A stretch of DNA of 64,000 bases from Isoetes taiwanensis (taxonomy: Eukaryota > Streptophyta > Lycopodiopsida > Isoetales > Isoetaceae), in NCBI GenBank assembly GCA_021234155.1, contig JAJEKV010000054.1, forward strand, positions 3,261,622 through 3,325,621. The letters run 5' to 3'. Within the stretch, counting starts at the first letter, position 1. Each line of letters begins with the position of its first letter. Both the position numbers and the translations under genes were made by a program. The notes beneath the pieces were generated by a model. That model ran no database searches. It worked only from the letters and a program-made list of their open reading frames with translations, and was not told the origin of the DNA. Positions 21,751 to 32,637 of this stretch are shown piece by piece.

Positions 21751-22470
21751 CACTACAACATAATATGGCATTTTTCGTCGGGTATAGCGTCAAATAAAGT
21801 GACGCTATGCGTATTCTCAAAGGCCTGTTAAATGTCACGATAATGACGCTAAAAGTGCTATACTTTGATGTCGCATGGACGTCAACTTTTGCGTCAAGTA
21901 TTCCGTCATGGCTACATAACGCAAAAATGACATAATGACTACATTTGTGGCAATTGCATAGCATGTTTGCGTCGATCTTGTATCCAAGTTATTCAATAAT
22001 TACGTCATATTTTGTATCATATTAGTTTCGACACAACGACTGCATTTGTGGCAATTGCATGCCATGTTTGTGTCGAGCTTATGTCTAACTTATTCAATGT
22101 TTGTGTCCTATTTTTTATCAGATTAGTCTTAACACAATGACTACGTTTGTAACAATAGCATGGCATATTTATATCAAAACTTATATTCAAGTTTGTCGAC
22201 AACTGCGTCATATTTATATCATATTAGTCTCGATTATGCAACTAACTTGTTACATCATCTTGGCGCAAGTAGCTTGCATAGGTTGACATCCTTTGCGTCA
22301 GATTTACAACTCTTATTACACGTATATCTTTTTGTTATGACGAACTAGTTTCCTTTTTATAATAGTTGAGTAACAAAATTGTGTCAAAGTTTAAGTCTTT
22401 TTGTAACATATGCATGTCAATTTTGTAATGAGACCATTGTCAAATTTGTGTCCATCATACCTTCACTTTA
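21751..22470 (+). mobile_element. Terminus and subterminal region of a second CACTA element
   Basis: The host gypsy frame breaks at CACTACAACATAATAT, a classical CACTA terminus (candidate 3-bp target AAT just before it). Inside are a subterminal hairpin ATAGCGTCA/TGACGCTAT (21784-21808) and three ~101-bp tandem repeats, all rich in GCGTC/GTGTC words. No matching right terminus (TTGTAGTG followed by AAT) was found, so the element length is unknown; the stated end is where the repeat words fade. Confidence 0.65.
21937..22239. repeat. Three 101-bp subterminal tandem repeats
   Basis: Units start at 21937, 22038 and 22139, each with GACTxCxTTTGTxxCAATxGCATxxCAT, then a TTCAA block and a TCATATTAGTCT-like end. 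Period is exactly 101 bp twice. They probably serve as transposase-binding arrays (inference from CACTA biology). Confidence 0.85.
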
Positions 22471-24176
22471 TGTCATTTTGTGGCAATTCCACCTTTATTT
22501 TTTGTCATTTTATCTTTTTATTAATAGATTTATTATTTTTTTGGGGGGGGTGGGGGGATTTATATTTGAGATGCTTTTTCTTGTGTTCATCCCAGATTGG
22601 CTTCATTTTAGTCTATAGTTGCATCATGCACAATGAACAAAGGAAGAAAAAATGAAAAGTAACTGCACCAGTAATGATAAGAAGATTAATCGTGATCAAA
22701 TTACTTGACAAAATAAGGCAATTAAGGTCAAATGGAAGATCGTTTTACATTTAGAGTACTTCTAACATTGATCAAAATAAATCCAATAGTTTTCAGTTTG
22801 ATTTGAAACACTTTCTACCATGGATTATTTTCATTCCAGATTATCGTCGTTGGTAGGAGATGGACCTTTATCATTGGGCTGATTGCGTTCTTCATCTTCG
22901 CTAACCCGCTTAAAAAAGAAAAGAACTTGGTCAATTCTCAAATTATGCACCTATTTCAAACAAGTTATATGCCTCTATATTTTTGGATTTAATACAGATT
23001 CTAAGTAAGCTGCTTAAAATCACAATATCAGTAAGGCCATATTTACTGATTAGATTATGGAAGGCCAGTATTACTGCATTCAGCAAGGAAGTATTTCAAT
23101 CAAGTTATATGCCTCCTCTATATTTTTGAATTTAAGTCTTTAAGCCTTATAGATTAACATGAGCATGAGAGAAGGTTGACGCTTGGCCACATCTGTTTTT
23201 GACTATATAACAAATGGCTGAATTACTTTCTTGCTGTAAGATAGACCAGCATCATGTTCGGAATGAGATGGATGCCACTATTGAAGAATATAGTAAAAAG
23301 GTGAAATCACTGCTCCAAGGCTATTCTAGTTAACAATTAAATGTAAATAGAGAGGCATCTTAAAATTTCCAATAAAATTACTAACCTCGTCAAAATTAAG
23401 ATAAATAGGTTCTTGGTTCTTCAAGTTTACTCCATCCTCTTGCTTTATCTTCTTCTTAAACACAATCCCAAAGCTAGGTTTTTTGACGTAGCCACTAGCT
23501 TTATGTTGCAACACAAAAAATATCATAAGCATATAATTTTTCAAGCAATAAAATGTTGATTCACAAGCAGATTATCATTTTCTTTATACCTTGCATACTT
23601 TATAACCTTTTGCAATCATTTTCTTCTTCCATACTGTATATCCACCCTCGTGGACCCTCGTCTTTTATTTTCCGTACAAGACCATCAATTGGAAACGTTC
23701 CCAATCATTGAACTATAACATCAAAGAGAGTGATCAAAATACATATAAAAAAGGGGATTTTCACATAACCTTTACATTTTACAAGCAATAGAATAATCAA
23801 AGGATTTTGAGGTGGCCTCCAACAAATGTCTACAATCAAAGTTTCTCAGACATTATACTTACAGATGGATGGGGTTCACAGATATATGGAAGCTTGTATG
23901 ATGACAGTACTGCGCAGGACTATGCAGTTGCTGCTGAAAGTAGCATAGATCATCGAGACTATAGATTTTGATAAGCGAGCCACAGAAAAATATAAATACC
24001 TTTGTCTTGCTGTGCCAAAGGCTTTTGCCTCCAAGAAAAAGTTAGAAAATTACAACTGCATTATAGCGTGTCGACCATGGCTGGGACCAACGTGACTACA
24101 GCCTAGAAGACACATGTCTTTATCTACGTGAAATTAGAATAGTTATCTACCTCTATCTACCTCTAAGTTAAACTAT
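22471..24176. other. No gene recognised
   Basis: AT-rich DNA with a G-run (about 22543-22558) and scattered short open frames, including a minus-strand one at 23326-23544 with Lys-rich sequence that I do not recognise. It may be the interior of the second CACTA element. Confidence 0.45.
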
Positions 24177-24705
24177 TTAAGCAAATGCATGTGGAAGCGG
24201 TTGAAGCTGACAAGCTCACATTTCTTAGTATTCTTAAGGAAGCACTGATGTGTTGGCTATAGAATATGGCATGAGTAGTGGTAATATGGCTGTGGACTGT
24301 CTTAAGGACATGCAAGAACTTGGAGTAAAGCCAAATTCTACTACATTCATATGTCTTCTCAATGCATGTAGCCATGGGAATCTGATCTCGAAGGGCCGGA
24401 ATTATTTCAAGAGAATGACAGAAGAATTTGGGATTGCAGCAACAATGGATTATTATTCTTGTATGGTTGACCTCCTTGCACGATCAGGACAATTGTATGT
24501 GGCAGAAAAATTACCTCAAACTGCACCGTGTACCCCATGTAAAGAAATGTGGACAGCTCTGCTTCGTGCTTGCAATACATATGGGGAAGCAGATCTAGGA
24601 TTGAGATGCTTCCAGCAGCTCACCCAGATGGATCCCCAAAAACCCTATCGTCTGATGGAAAATATCTACGCTTACACTGGGCCGGCCTGTGATTCAATTC
24701 TATGA
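24177..24705 (+). pseudogene. PPR protein relic (PLS class, C-terminal part)
   Basis: Opens with a PPR-like FKQMHVEAVEADKLTFLSIL (24177-24240), then a stop, then a 151-codon frame. That frame carries VDCLKDMQELGVKPNSTTFI, CLLNACSHGNLISKGRNYF, KRMTEEFGI, YYSCMVDLLARSGQL and an E-domain-like WTALLRACNTYGEADLGLRC. This is the pattern of organelle RNA-editing PPR proteins, where the repeats read RNA bases and the E/DYW end recruits or provides deaminase activity. Here the DYW part is missing and the frame ends prematurely. Only about three repeats remain of the usual ten or more. No targeting peptide is present. Confidence 0.75.
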
Positions 24706-24789
24706 TGATTCAGAGAGACTGCTTGGATGACTTGTTTGAATTTATTTTCCAGGCTGAAGTGGAGACTGGAGTTGGGGACGCACTGGAGT

Positions 24790-25560
24790 TTGGAGTCATG
24801 TCACTGAACCATTTTGCAGGTATTTGATAATGGAATAATGAAAAGATTAGGGTTCGAAGGTGTTGTTGTAGAAGCTCTTATCAATATGTATGGCGAGTGT
24901 TTTCTGCATATATACAACATATAGACAAGGGAAGTGCTTTCAAGATTTTTGAGCAAATGCAGCAGAAAGGGTCTCAGCACAGATAAGTTTGCATATACAA
25001 TGATTCTAAGTGTATGCTTGACTTTCATAGGGCAGGGAAAGAAACTTCACGCGGAGGTGCTAGTCCATGAGTGGATATCTGACAGGATCAACACAATTAT
25101 TTGGTAGGATGCTTTAAAGGCACTTATCATGGACTCCCATTATTAGTTCTGCAATGATTATTATGTATGGTAAGTGTGGATGGCTTCATGATGCCCAAGT
25201 GGTCTTCGATCAATACCATGAGACTAAAGCCCAACAAAAAGCAGTTGCAGCCCAACGATATCTGCTTGTCTTTTGAGTTTAAATGTATTTGCTAGTCTTG
25301 CAGCCCTAGCAGAAACTAAAATGATTCATGCTCAGATGCTTGATGGTGGATATGACTAGAGGTCATTGTTGGCACTATCCTCGACACTGCATATAGAAGA
25401 TATGGTAGCATAAATCATGCACGAATGATTTTTGACAACATGGATAACCAGAATTTGCTCTCATGCTCTTTCAGGATTGGGTTGTATTCTCAGCATGTAA
25501 TCTGTAGCCACATGCAACAGGCATGCCAAGAGACAGATAGTGCTACTTAAGTTAGCATTC
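24790..25560 (+). pseudogene. Second PPR relic, frameshifted
   Basis: Scattered over several frames: GVVVEALINMYGEC, FKIFEQMQQKG, GQGKKLHAEVLVHEWI, SAMIIMYGKCGWLHDAQVVF and FASLAALAETKMIHAQMLDG. These are typical PPR motif pieces (MYGKCGxxxDAxxVF; GKxxHAxxL). They belong to repeats that normally lie N-terminal to the E region, yet here they follow the E-like end at 24705. This is therefore a second, rearranged copy rather than a continuation. Several stops and frame changes rule out function. Confidence 0.65.
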
Positions 25561-25844
25561 TTGCTGCAATGCCATCCATGATATGTATGCCAAACACAGC
25601 AATTTATAGGTGGCACATCACTTATTTACCTGGATGGGGCATTGCACAGTCTCATCTCTATGAAGATTCTACCTTGTGTCTGGCTGGACAGCAAACACAA
25701 ATGTGTCTCCTAAATCAGGAGCCAGCTTTATTAACATTTGAGAAAAGCTACTTTATGACAAGTAGGATTCAACTAATGAAGATGATAACTGCAGATGCAT
25801 TTACCTAGGTGAGAACTCACCTGTCAACTGACTTGTGAACTCAC

Positions 25845-25932
25845 CTGCAGGACCCTTGGGAAACCACTTAATGGTGGAAAAAGCAGAAACCCCAGACTTA
25901 GTGCAAAGATTTTCGTGTTCATCACAGTCAAC
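25845..25932 (-). pseudogene. Single exon of a protein disulfide isomerase-like gene
   Basis: An 88-bp minus-strand exon is flanked by a good acceptor (TTGTGCAG|GTTGAC) and donor (CTGCAG|GTGAGT). It encodes [20 protein letters not shown] and IKWFPKG, which matches the thioredoxin fold just after the CGHC site in plant PDI-like proteins of the PDIL2 type (VDCDEHK..CxKxGVxxxPTxxWFPKG). The cis-proline position of the family (YPT) reads FST here, so the structurally key proline is lost. I found no convincing neighbouring PDI exon; a 97-codon minus frame at 26078-26371 upstream is not clearly PDI. It may be an isolated captured exon or one exon of a long-intron gene. Confidence 0.65.
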
Positions 25933-27020
25933 CTGCACAAGCAAAGTCCCATTAGGTAAACGACTCAAAGATATATCCAAGCAGAAACGACTCAAATATA
26001 TACCTTATGCCTTTTGCTTTCTTTAAGGCAGTGCCAAGATTCTCATATCGGTGCCAACATTTTACAATGCCGACACCTTAAAACACATATTTTGATCTAA
26101 CCTGCATACGAAAGCAACAAATAAAATAGTATTTCAAACTAGGACCTGCAAAATCCAGGATAACATCATCTTCTCTGCTCTGCCAGGGATATAAAGGCAA
26201 ATTATTCAAGAACGACCTGAAAAGGTAGCGTATCTGTTGTTTGTAGAGGAACGGAGCAAAATAAATGGGCTCCCCATAACCGACAGCAGCGGCTACCAGA
26301 GTGACTTTCATAGTTTGCAGCTGGAACCAGTTCCGATTGCTTCTGCACGGGGCTGGGAGCTTAATCTTCAAAGTCGACAGGATATATATACAAAATAATA
26401 TACTGACTGCACAGATGTGAAACGAAATACAGGCCTTACCAATCGCCTAGTTGTGAGCTGAAGAGCCCCGGCGCCATCGCATCGTCAGAAGAGAAGAGGG
26501 AAAGGGTAAGAATTTTAAAACGGAAAAAGAAAACTTGAAAAACGATTGTTTAAATTTCCCTCCTTTAAGTAAATCAAATAGGTATTCTTGCATAGATTAC
26601 TTGAAGTAAATCAAATATACATTGGTATTCTTGTATAGATTACTTTAGATAAATCAAATATACATTGGTATTTTTGTATAGATTAGATTATGGCTAAAGC
26701 TTGTATTATGGCTTCTCGGCCATTGGATAAGGGCATATTTGACAGCATATTCCCCATCCATGAATCCAGAGCGTTCAAAGCGGGTCTTTTGAAGGTCAAA
26801 CTGGCCCCTGTTGACCCGACTTTTAAGGGGGCATTATTAAGGCACAGACCATTGCATAAAATAGTAATTGGATAAAACTATATTCTCGCTTTTGTACAAT
26901 ATAGTATGAAAGCAACAGAACAGATTACTGTATAATATTCCTGCAATCAAAAGAGTATTCTTGTAACAACTTATCTGAACCTTCACAATCTAGTTTAATT
27001 TCTGATCCTGATAGAACTCA
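25933..27020. other. No gene recognised; short tandem repeat
   Basis: About 26571-26690 holds three imperfect ~40-bp repeats built on AAATCAAATATACATTGGTA and TTGTATAGATTA. Otherwise only unrecognised short open frames. Confidence 0.5.
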
Positions 27021-27029
27021 GACTTGCAA

Positions 27030-27100
27030 CAGACCAGGGCTTGGGGAATCGAACCCCAACAAGAATCCTATGCCCTTGGCTCACCTGATCAACCAGCCTT
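27030..27100 (-). repeat. tRNA-like Pol III promoter relic (SINE or tRNA pseudogene)
   Basis: On the minus strand GGTTCGATTCC (27045-27055) is a perfect B-box consensus inside a T-arm-like palindrome (TTGGGG...CCCCAA). About 30 bases upstream TGGTTGATCAGG resembles an A box. The full cloverleaf does not close (no matching acceptor stem), so it is more likely a tRNA-derived SINE head or tRNA relic than a working tRNA gene. Confidence 0.4.
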
Positions 27101-28261
27101 TGAAGACACAGATTATCCAGAAACTCTGAAGGCAATATGTCCCTCCTTTCATCTGTATCACAGAAGGATTCAAACATCTACAGGCCGTCTTATGCTCTTC
27201 ACTGCAGAGTCATGCCGGAAGAAGCAGGGTTTTGCGCCCAACAAGCCATGGCCACAACCCCTTTTCGATGACAAATTGCATTCGAGCTTTCCTTTCCTTT
27301 CCTTTGCAAGCTGAACTGTCAAAATAGACCAAAAGCAAGCAACAAAAAAAAAGAAAAACGACCCGCCATAGCGGCCACAGTTCCTACATAAGCGCTATGC
27401 TTGCCATAGTTCCTACAGAAAAAATGGAGCGCCTCAGTGCTTGCACACGCATGGAGGCACCATAGCCGCCATAGCCGCCTGCTGCATCGGCATCATTTGA
27501 GCCTAAACGCCAGAGAAATAAAACCCCAAATTCAATTCTTCTATTTCGAATCCACAGTGCCACTGTCAGCATTTACGGTATTCTTATATGAATACCATCC
27601 AAAACCTTTGACAATCTTAGGTTATAAAGATACGGTTCGTGATCGGGCAAACATTATTGGATTAAATTAAATCCCCCCATGTTTCCTCGGCACCTTTTTT
27701 TTGCAAAGAAGAATGCTAAGATCTTAATGCTCGGATCCTATAGACACATGCACAAATGTTTTTCGACTTCTTTATTAGGTGGAACGAACAATGCATGTGA
27801 ATGCATAAAAGCTTGCACAAATCACTATATTTTGTATTTGACTTATGTCTTTTAATCAATATTGTGATACGTTTTTGACAAAATAATGGCAATGCCCATG
27901 ATTATGGTTTCTCCATTGTTATCACGGATTCAAGCTTTGTTGTTGCGACGTTATTATTATCTATCTATAGCCAATTTTTATCTTTAACTTTGGCTAAATT
28001 CTATAGATCATTAGCAAGGAGGGATTTGGAAACCCCAACCATCTAACTTGGTGGCTTCTGAACCTTCATATTCGAAGATTGGCAGCTCCTTCGGTATCAA
28101 TTTCTATGAAAAGTGCATAAAATGCTTAGACATCATGTGACATGCCACATCATTGAAATGCCAAGTCACCACGGTGAAATATGCTTATTCTAAAAAATTG
28201 CGAAGTTGGCTAGGCAAATTCTTCATATTTCCACCCCTTCGTGTTTTGCCACACCATCACT
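27101..28261. other. No gene recognised
   Basis: Mixed-composition DNA with only short, unrecognised open frames and no terminal repeats. Confidence 0.5.
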
Positions 28262-28263
28262 CA

Positions 28264-28271
<8 letters not shown>
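28262..28271. repeat. LINE target-site duplication, left copy
   Basis: CATCTTTGCC directly precedes the T-run. The same ten bases occur at 35197-35206, beyond the 5' end of the LINE. Confidence 0.7.
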
Positions 28272-28299
<28 letters not shown>

Positions 28300-28534
28300 G
28301 TGGAAACGGCAGTGGTATTATATTACATGTAAATACATAGTAATACAAAAATACAGGGGGAAGCCCTGTTATGAAGACCAAATTGAAAAATGGTCTTGAC
28401 ACTCCCAAGGAGGATAATTACTTAAATTAAAACACTGATTAAAGTTTTTTAGGAATATCAAAATCAAAATTATAAAAGCATTAAGTTCCTCTTGTTCCTC
28501 TTGTTCTGGAAATTTCTGCTAATAAACTGAAACT

Positions 28535-31466
28535 TCAGCTTTCTGTGACACCATCCAAGGAGATAATTGCCGAGGCATGAATGGTAAATCTGAACAGCAA
28601 GTCATCAAGCTCCACTGCTCCATAGGGGGAGGAATCCAGAATGTGGAGGATCCATGATTCCCGGGCCCCAATACAGATTTGGAGCTTCTCCTCGAAATAA
28701 GGCTTGATTTCCTGTTTGAAAGCCCATATATCTCCATCTTTCAGTACCTGCTGTAGGGTTCGGATCATGATCGTTTCTGTTTTGACCCATTGCAAGGCTG
28801 CCAGCACCTCCTGATGAGACATGGGGCGGGTATCCTCCGGGACCTCTCTGGCATGGCCACCTTCATGATGCTTGTTGACTAGATAATCTGTCAGAGACAT
28901 TAGAAATGTTATTGAAATAAGATGAAAAGAAAGCATAGAACCCTTGAAAAGAGCCCAAAGTATCCCATCTTTTGTCATAGTTGCATCCCTTTTTCATTCT
29001 GTGTGCCATGGCTGCTTCTGCTAACTCCAATTGAAGAGTAGTCTTAAGAAAGTTCAAGTCTGGAGTGTGGTGATTAATGGCTACATTGTTCCTGTGTTTC
29101 CAGATTACCCACAGGCATAATGATCTAATTGTACCCTCAAAGGAGGAAGTATTTCCAAGGAAGTCAAAAGATCATGTTCAAGCATTTGAATTGCACCAAT
29201 ATGATTGCCTATCCAGTCCAAAGGGGTCAGCTAAGGGCAAATAAATATGTGTGTAGAGGACTCTACTTGGCCACATCCTAAAGGACATCTGTCAGAGTTT
29301 TGACTATTATATTTAGCTCTGTGGGCATTAGACTTCAGACTTTTGTTCAGGAAAAGCCACCTGAAAAGAATAACCTTCTTTGCACATTGAAGTTTCCAAC
29401 CTTTTCTTATAACTTTGGCGGCTTTACATTATACAGCCCCATTGGCTAGCAACTTTAGTACTCTGATCCCCAACAACAGGGGAATAAGCTTTAGCCACAC
29501 TATACCCTTTGCCATCCATGGTCGATTACGTTCAAACTGTTTGTGTTCCCCTCCCTCTATTGTGCCTTGTTAGGGCTTTATAAATGTTTCTATTGGAGGT
29601 GGTATTTTGCAGAAGACTAGAAATTTCTAGCCATGTTTTCCAGTTATCACCAACTGTCATGTTGCCAATTGTGCACAAGCCCTTATCCATCCATTCCTTG
29701 TATTTTCTTGGATGTTTAAGAGCTAAACATCCATCATCTTCACTAACCAGCCCTTGATGCCAGAAAAAGTTGAAGTTTTCTGAGACCTGTTCTATTGGAT
29801 TTGCTTTAAAGCACACAGATACCTGGTTCCAAGCTTGAATAATCCTTCTCATTATAGTGGAGGTGCCTGATCCTGGATTAAGTTGATAAAAGGCTGAATC
29901 AGGTAGATGGTGAGGGGTAGATGGACTTCCCACTAGTGTAGTCTTCCCAACCCAATATTTAGTGAAAACCAGGGCAGGTGATTTAGCAGCTGGGTCTAGA
30001 GCTCTCCAGACCAACTTAGCTGCCAGAGCTTGGGCCTGCAAGAAGAGATCTTTGCACCCCAATCCTCCTTTCTTTCTAGGTAAAGTCAAGTATTTCCATC
30101 CTACCATATGTGTGCCCTGCCAAATGAATTCCTTCATTATAGCCTCTAGCTCCTGGTAGGTCTTCCTGTCTGCAATTATTGCTGATGAAAAATAAACATG
30201 AGAACTGGCAATAACACTGTTGATTATCTCTACTCTCCCAGCTAGGGACAGGGACTTGGGATACATTTGAAGCTTTTTCTTTATCTTGGTCACAATGGGT
30301 TCCCAAAGGCCATGTAGACTCATGTTGAGGGCTAGTGGAAGACCTAATAATTTGGTAGCTTTCTGAAGACCACAAACACTTATCCCCTCAATATGATCTT
30401 CTAAAGTATCAGAAATAAAGGCACACTTTTCCTTGTTTAGGACCACTCCAGAAGCATTCCAAAAAAAAAAAAAAAGCTCCATGGCAGAAAGGAAGTTTCG
30501 AATACTGTCCCCTTGTCTATTTAAGAACACAAAGGTATCGTCAGCATACTGCATTACTGATAAAGTGTCTTTTGTGTCTGGAAGATTTAGGCAACTAATT
30601 TTCTTATCTTGTTGCATCTTCATGATAAATCTAGTAACCATTTCTGCTACTATTAAGAAAAGATAGGGGGCTAAAGGACACCCCTGTCTCACTCCTCTTT
30701 TGCAGTCAAAAAAGGAAGAGGGAGAGCCATTGACCAAAACCGTTGAGCAACCTGTTATGTTGAAACCAATTATTTTCCCAATGACCTGATCTGAGAATCC
30801 TAACTGTGCCATGGCCCTATAAAGAAATTTCCAATCAATGGTGTCATAGGCTCTTTTAAAATCCAATTTCAAGAGCACACAACCTTGATTGGTTAGTTTA
30901 TTCCAATGTAGACCTTCATAGGCTCCAATGAAGTTGTCCAAGATACACCTCCCTGGAAGAAATCCAGACTGGACTGGACAAATCTTATTCTGAAGGATCT
31001 TTTTTATCCTATTGGCAAAGATCTTAGCCAAAACTTTATACGTCACATTTGTTAATGAGATAGGCCTCCAATCCGAGAAGTTGATAGGCATATCTACCTT
31101 TGGAATTAGGGCAATTAGGCCTGCATTAATTGCTGGATGTAACTTTTCAGCCTGCCAAGCACCCTGTACAAATGTAACTATGTCCTTGTTCATTACATCC
31201 CAGAAATGATCATAAAATTCAGGAGGTAGACCATCAGGTCCAGGGCTTTTCCCATGAGCCATACTCCTTAATGTACTTAAAATTTCAGCTTCCATAGGGC
31301 GCCAAAAGTCTGTATATCCGGATATGATCATCCCTTGGGCCAAGGTACTCAAAGAATTCATCCATTTTAGCACTGTCATTATCCCTGGCTGCAAATAACT
31401 CCTTGTATTTAGTGTAGAACAATTTTTGGATGTCCTCTTGTTTAGACAGCTCTTCCTGATTGTCAT
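28535..31466 (-). pseudogene. LINE ORF2: reverse transcriptase and zf-RVT part
   Basis: RT begins with the conserved GKSPGPDGLPPEFYDHFW and continues LIALIPKVDMPINFSDWRPI, VLLKLDFKRAYDTIDW (first catalytic Asp), GVRQGCPLAPYLF and the QYADDTFVFL active site. A 644-codon frame stops at 29532. Beyond it, other frames carry the zf-RVT region (LKSNAHRAKYNSQ, SDRCPLGCGQVESSTHIFIC) that usually ends plant LINE ORF2. A further 148-codon frame at 28535-28978 is of unclear origin. The frame is shifted by one base against the endonuclease near 31310, so no full ORF2 protein can be made. Confidence 0.88.
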
Positions 31467-32637
31467 CTCGAACTGAGACTATCCCATTGTTCATAATTCT
31501 GCTTTTAGCAGCTCTGAAAAAGAATTTTGAACTGCAATCATCCATGAGGTTCACATATAAACTTCTGCTTTTTATGGCCAGACTTTTAGCTTCATATTCT
31601 TCAATCAGCTTGACCTTCCTTTCTAAGGACTCCTCTTTCTGCTGCAATTGTACATTAGCTTTGTCCAAAAAGAGACTCTGCCTTACATCTTTTATTTCCG
31701 AGTAGACCTCCATTTTTTCTAGCCTTTTTTTCCTGTTCCATTCCTTGCCCCACAGCTTGATCCAATTTTTGATTTGTTTGTTTCTGCATATAAACTCCTT
31801 CATGGAACCACTTGCATTCAAGTGCTCTAATGAACTATAAAAACTGGTGAACTCCTCACAAAAAGCCCTGTTATTCAGGAGACTGACATTGAATTTGAAG
31901 GGAGTGTCAGCACACCTGTTTTGAGGAAAAATACCAGTGTCCAGGATCTGTGGGTAATGATCTGAAATTGAGTTGCTACAATCATTGCTGACAATCAAAT
32001 TATCCCAGTCATCCAGAGTGGAAATACTGGTATAATATCTGTCTAAAAGACAATAAACTCTGTCATTTCCCTTTCTCTTATTGCACCAAGAGTATGCATT
32101 AGAGGAAGAAGGAGCATGGTATATGAAATTATGAACCAATTTATCCCATTGAGTTCTCTCTCCTCTGGACATGTTGATCTTCTTTCCTGCTTTTTGCTCC
32201 CAAGATGGAGTATTATTAAAGTCACCACTGAGAATCCAATTACTGGTATTTTGACTTTGCAACCAATTTGCCATATTTTTCCATTGCTCTTCCCTTTCTT
32301 CAGGAGAAGTAGAAGCATAGACATTTATGATTCCTACTTGCTCTTGCCCAATCTGCAGAAAAGCCACCTGCCATCTACCTGAGGGGTGTAAGAAGGAATT
32401 TACCATTCTATACCCATTCCAAGCAATGCAGATGCCTCCTTTTGTGCCATCTGCAGGGGACCAAATGGATTCACCATTGGGGAAAATCCAATTTCCCAGG
32501 TTTGAGGCTTCAAAGGCTGGCAACCTGTGTTCCTGTAGAAGGATAATGTCTGCTTTGAGCTCCTTGAGAGCTATTAGAGCCCTTTTCCTTTTCAGGGGGC
32601 CCTTAATTCCTCTTAAGTTCCATGTGACTATCTTCAT
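31285..32637 (-). pseudogene. LINE ORF2: AP-like endonuclease part
   Basis: Starts MKIVTWNLRGIKGPLKRK, with the conserved Asn of the exonuclease-endonuclease-phosphatase fold. It continues with the metal-binding Glu in IILLQEHRLPAF, the LSGDFNNTP motif and the C-terminal SISDHYPQIL (SDH). This domain nicks target DNA to prime reverse transcription. Its ATG overlaps the ORF1 stop as ATGA (32634-32637), pointing to termination-reinitiation or coupled translation in the ancestor. All catalytic motifs seen are intact; the only visible damage is the downstream frameshift before RT. Confidence 0.9.

Noticed and set aside
22840-23640. Lys-rich minus-strand frames as transposase of the second CACTA element
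   Set aside because: No recognisable TNP2/TNPD or DDE motifs; too short and interrupted.
26078-26371. 97-codon minus frame as the first exon of the PDI-like gene
   Set aside because: No CGHC active site, no convincing signal peptide and no phase match with the exon at 25845-25932.
27030-27100. Functional tRNA gene
   Set aside because: A perfect B box, but the acceptor and anticodon stems do not close.
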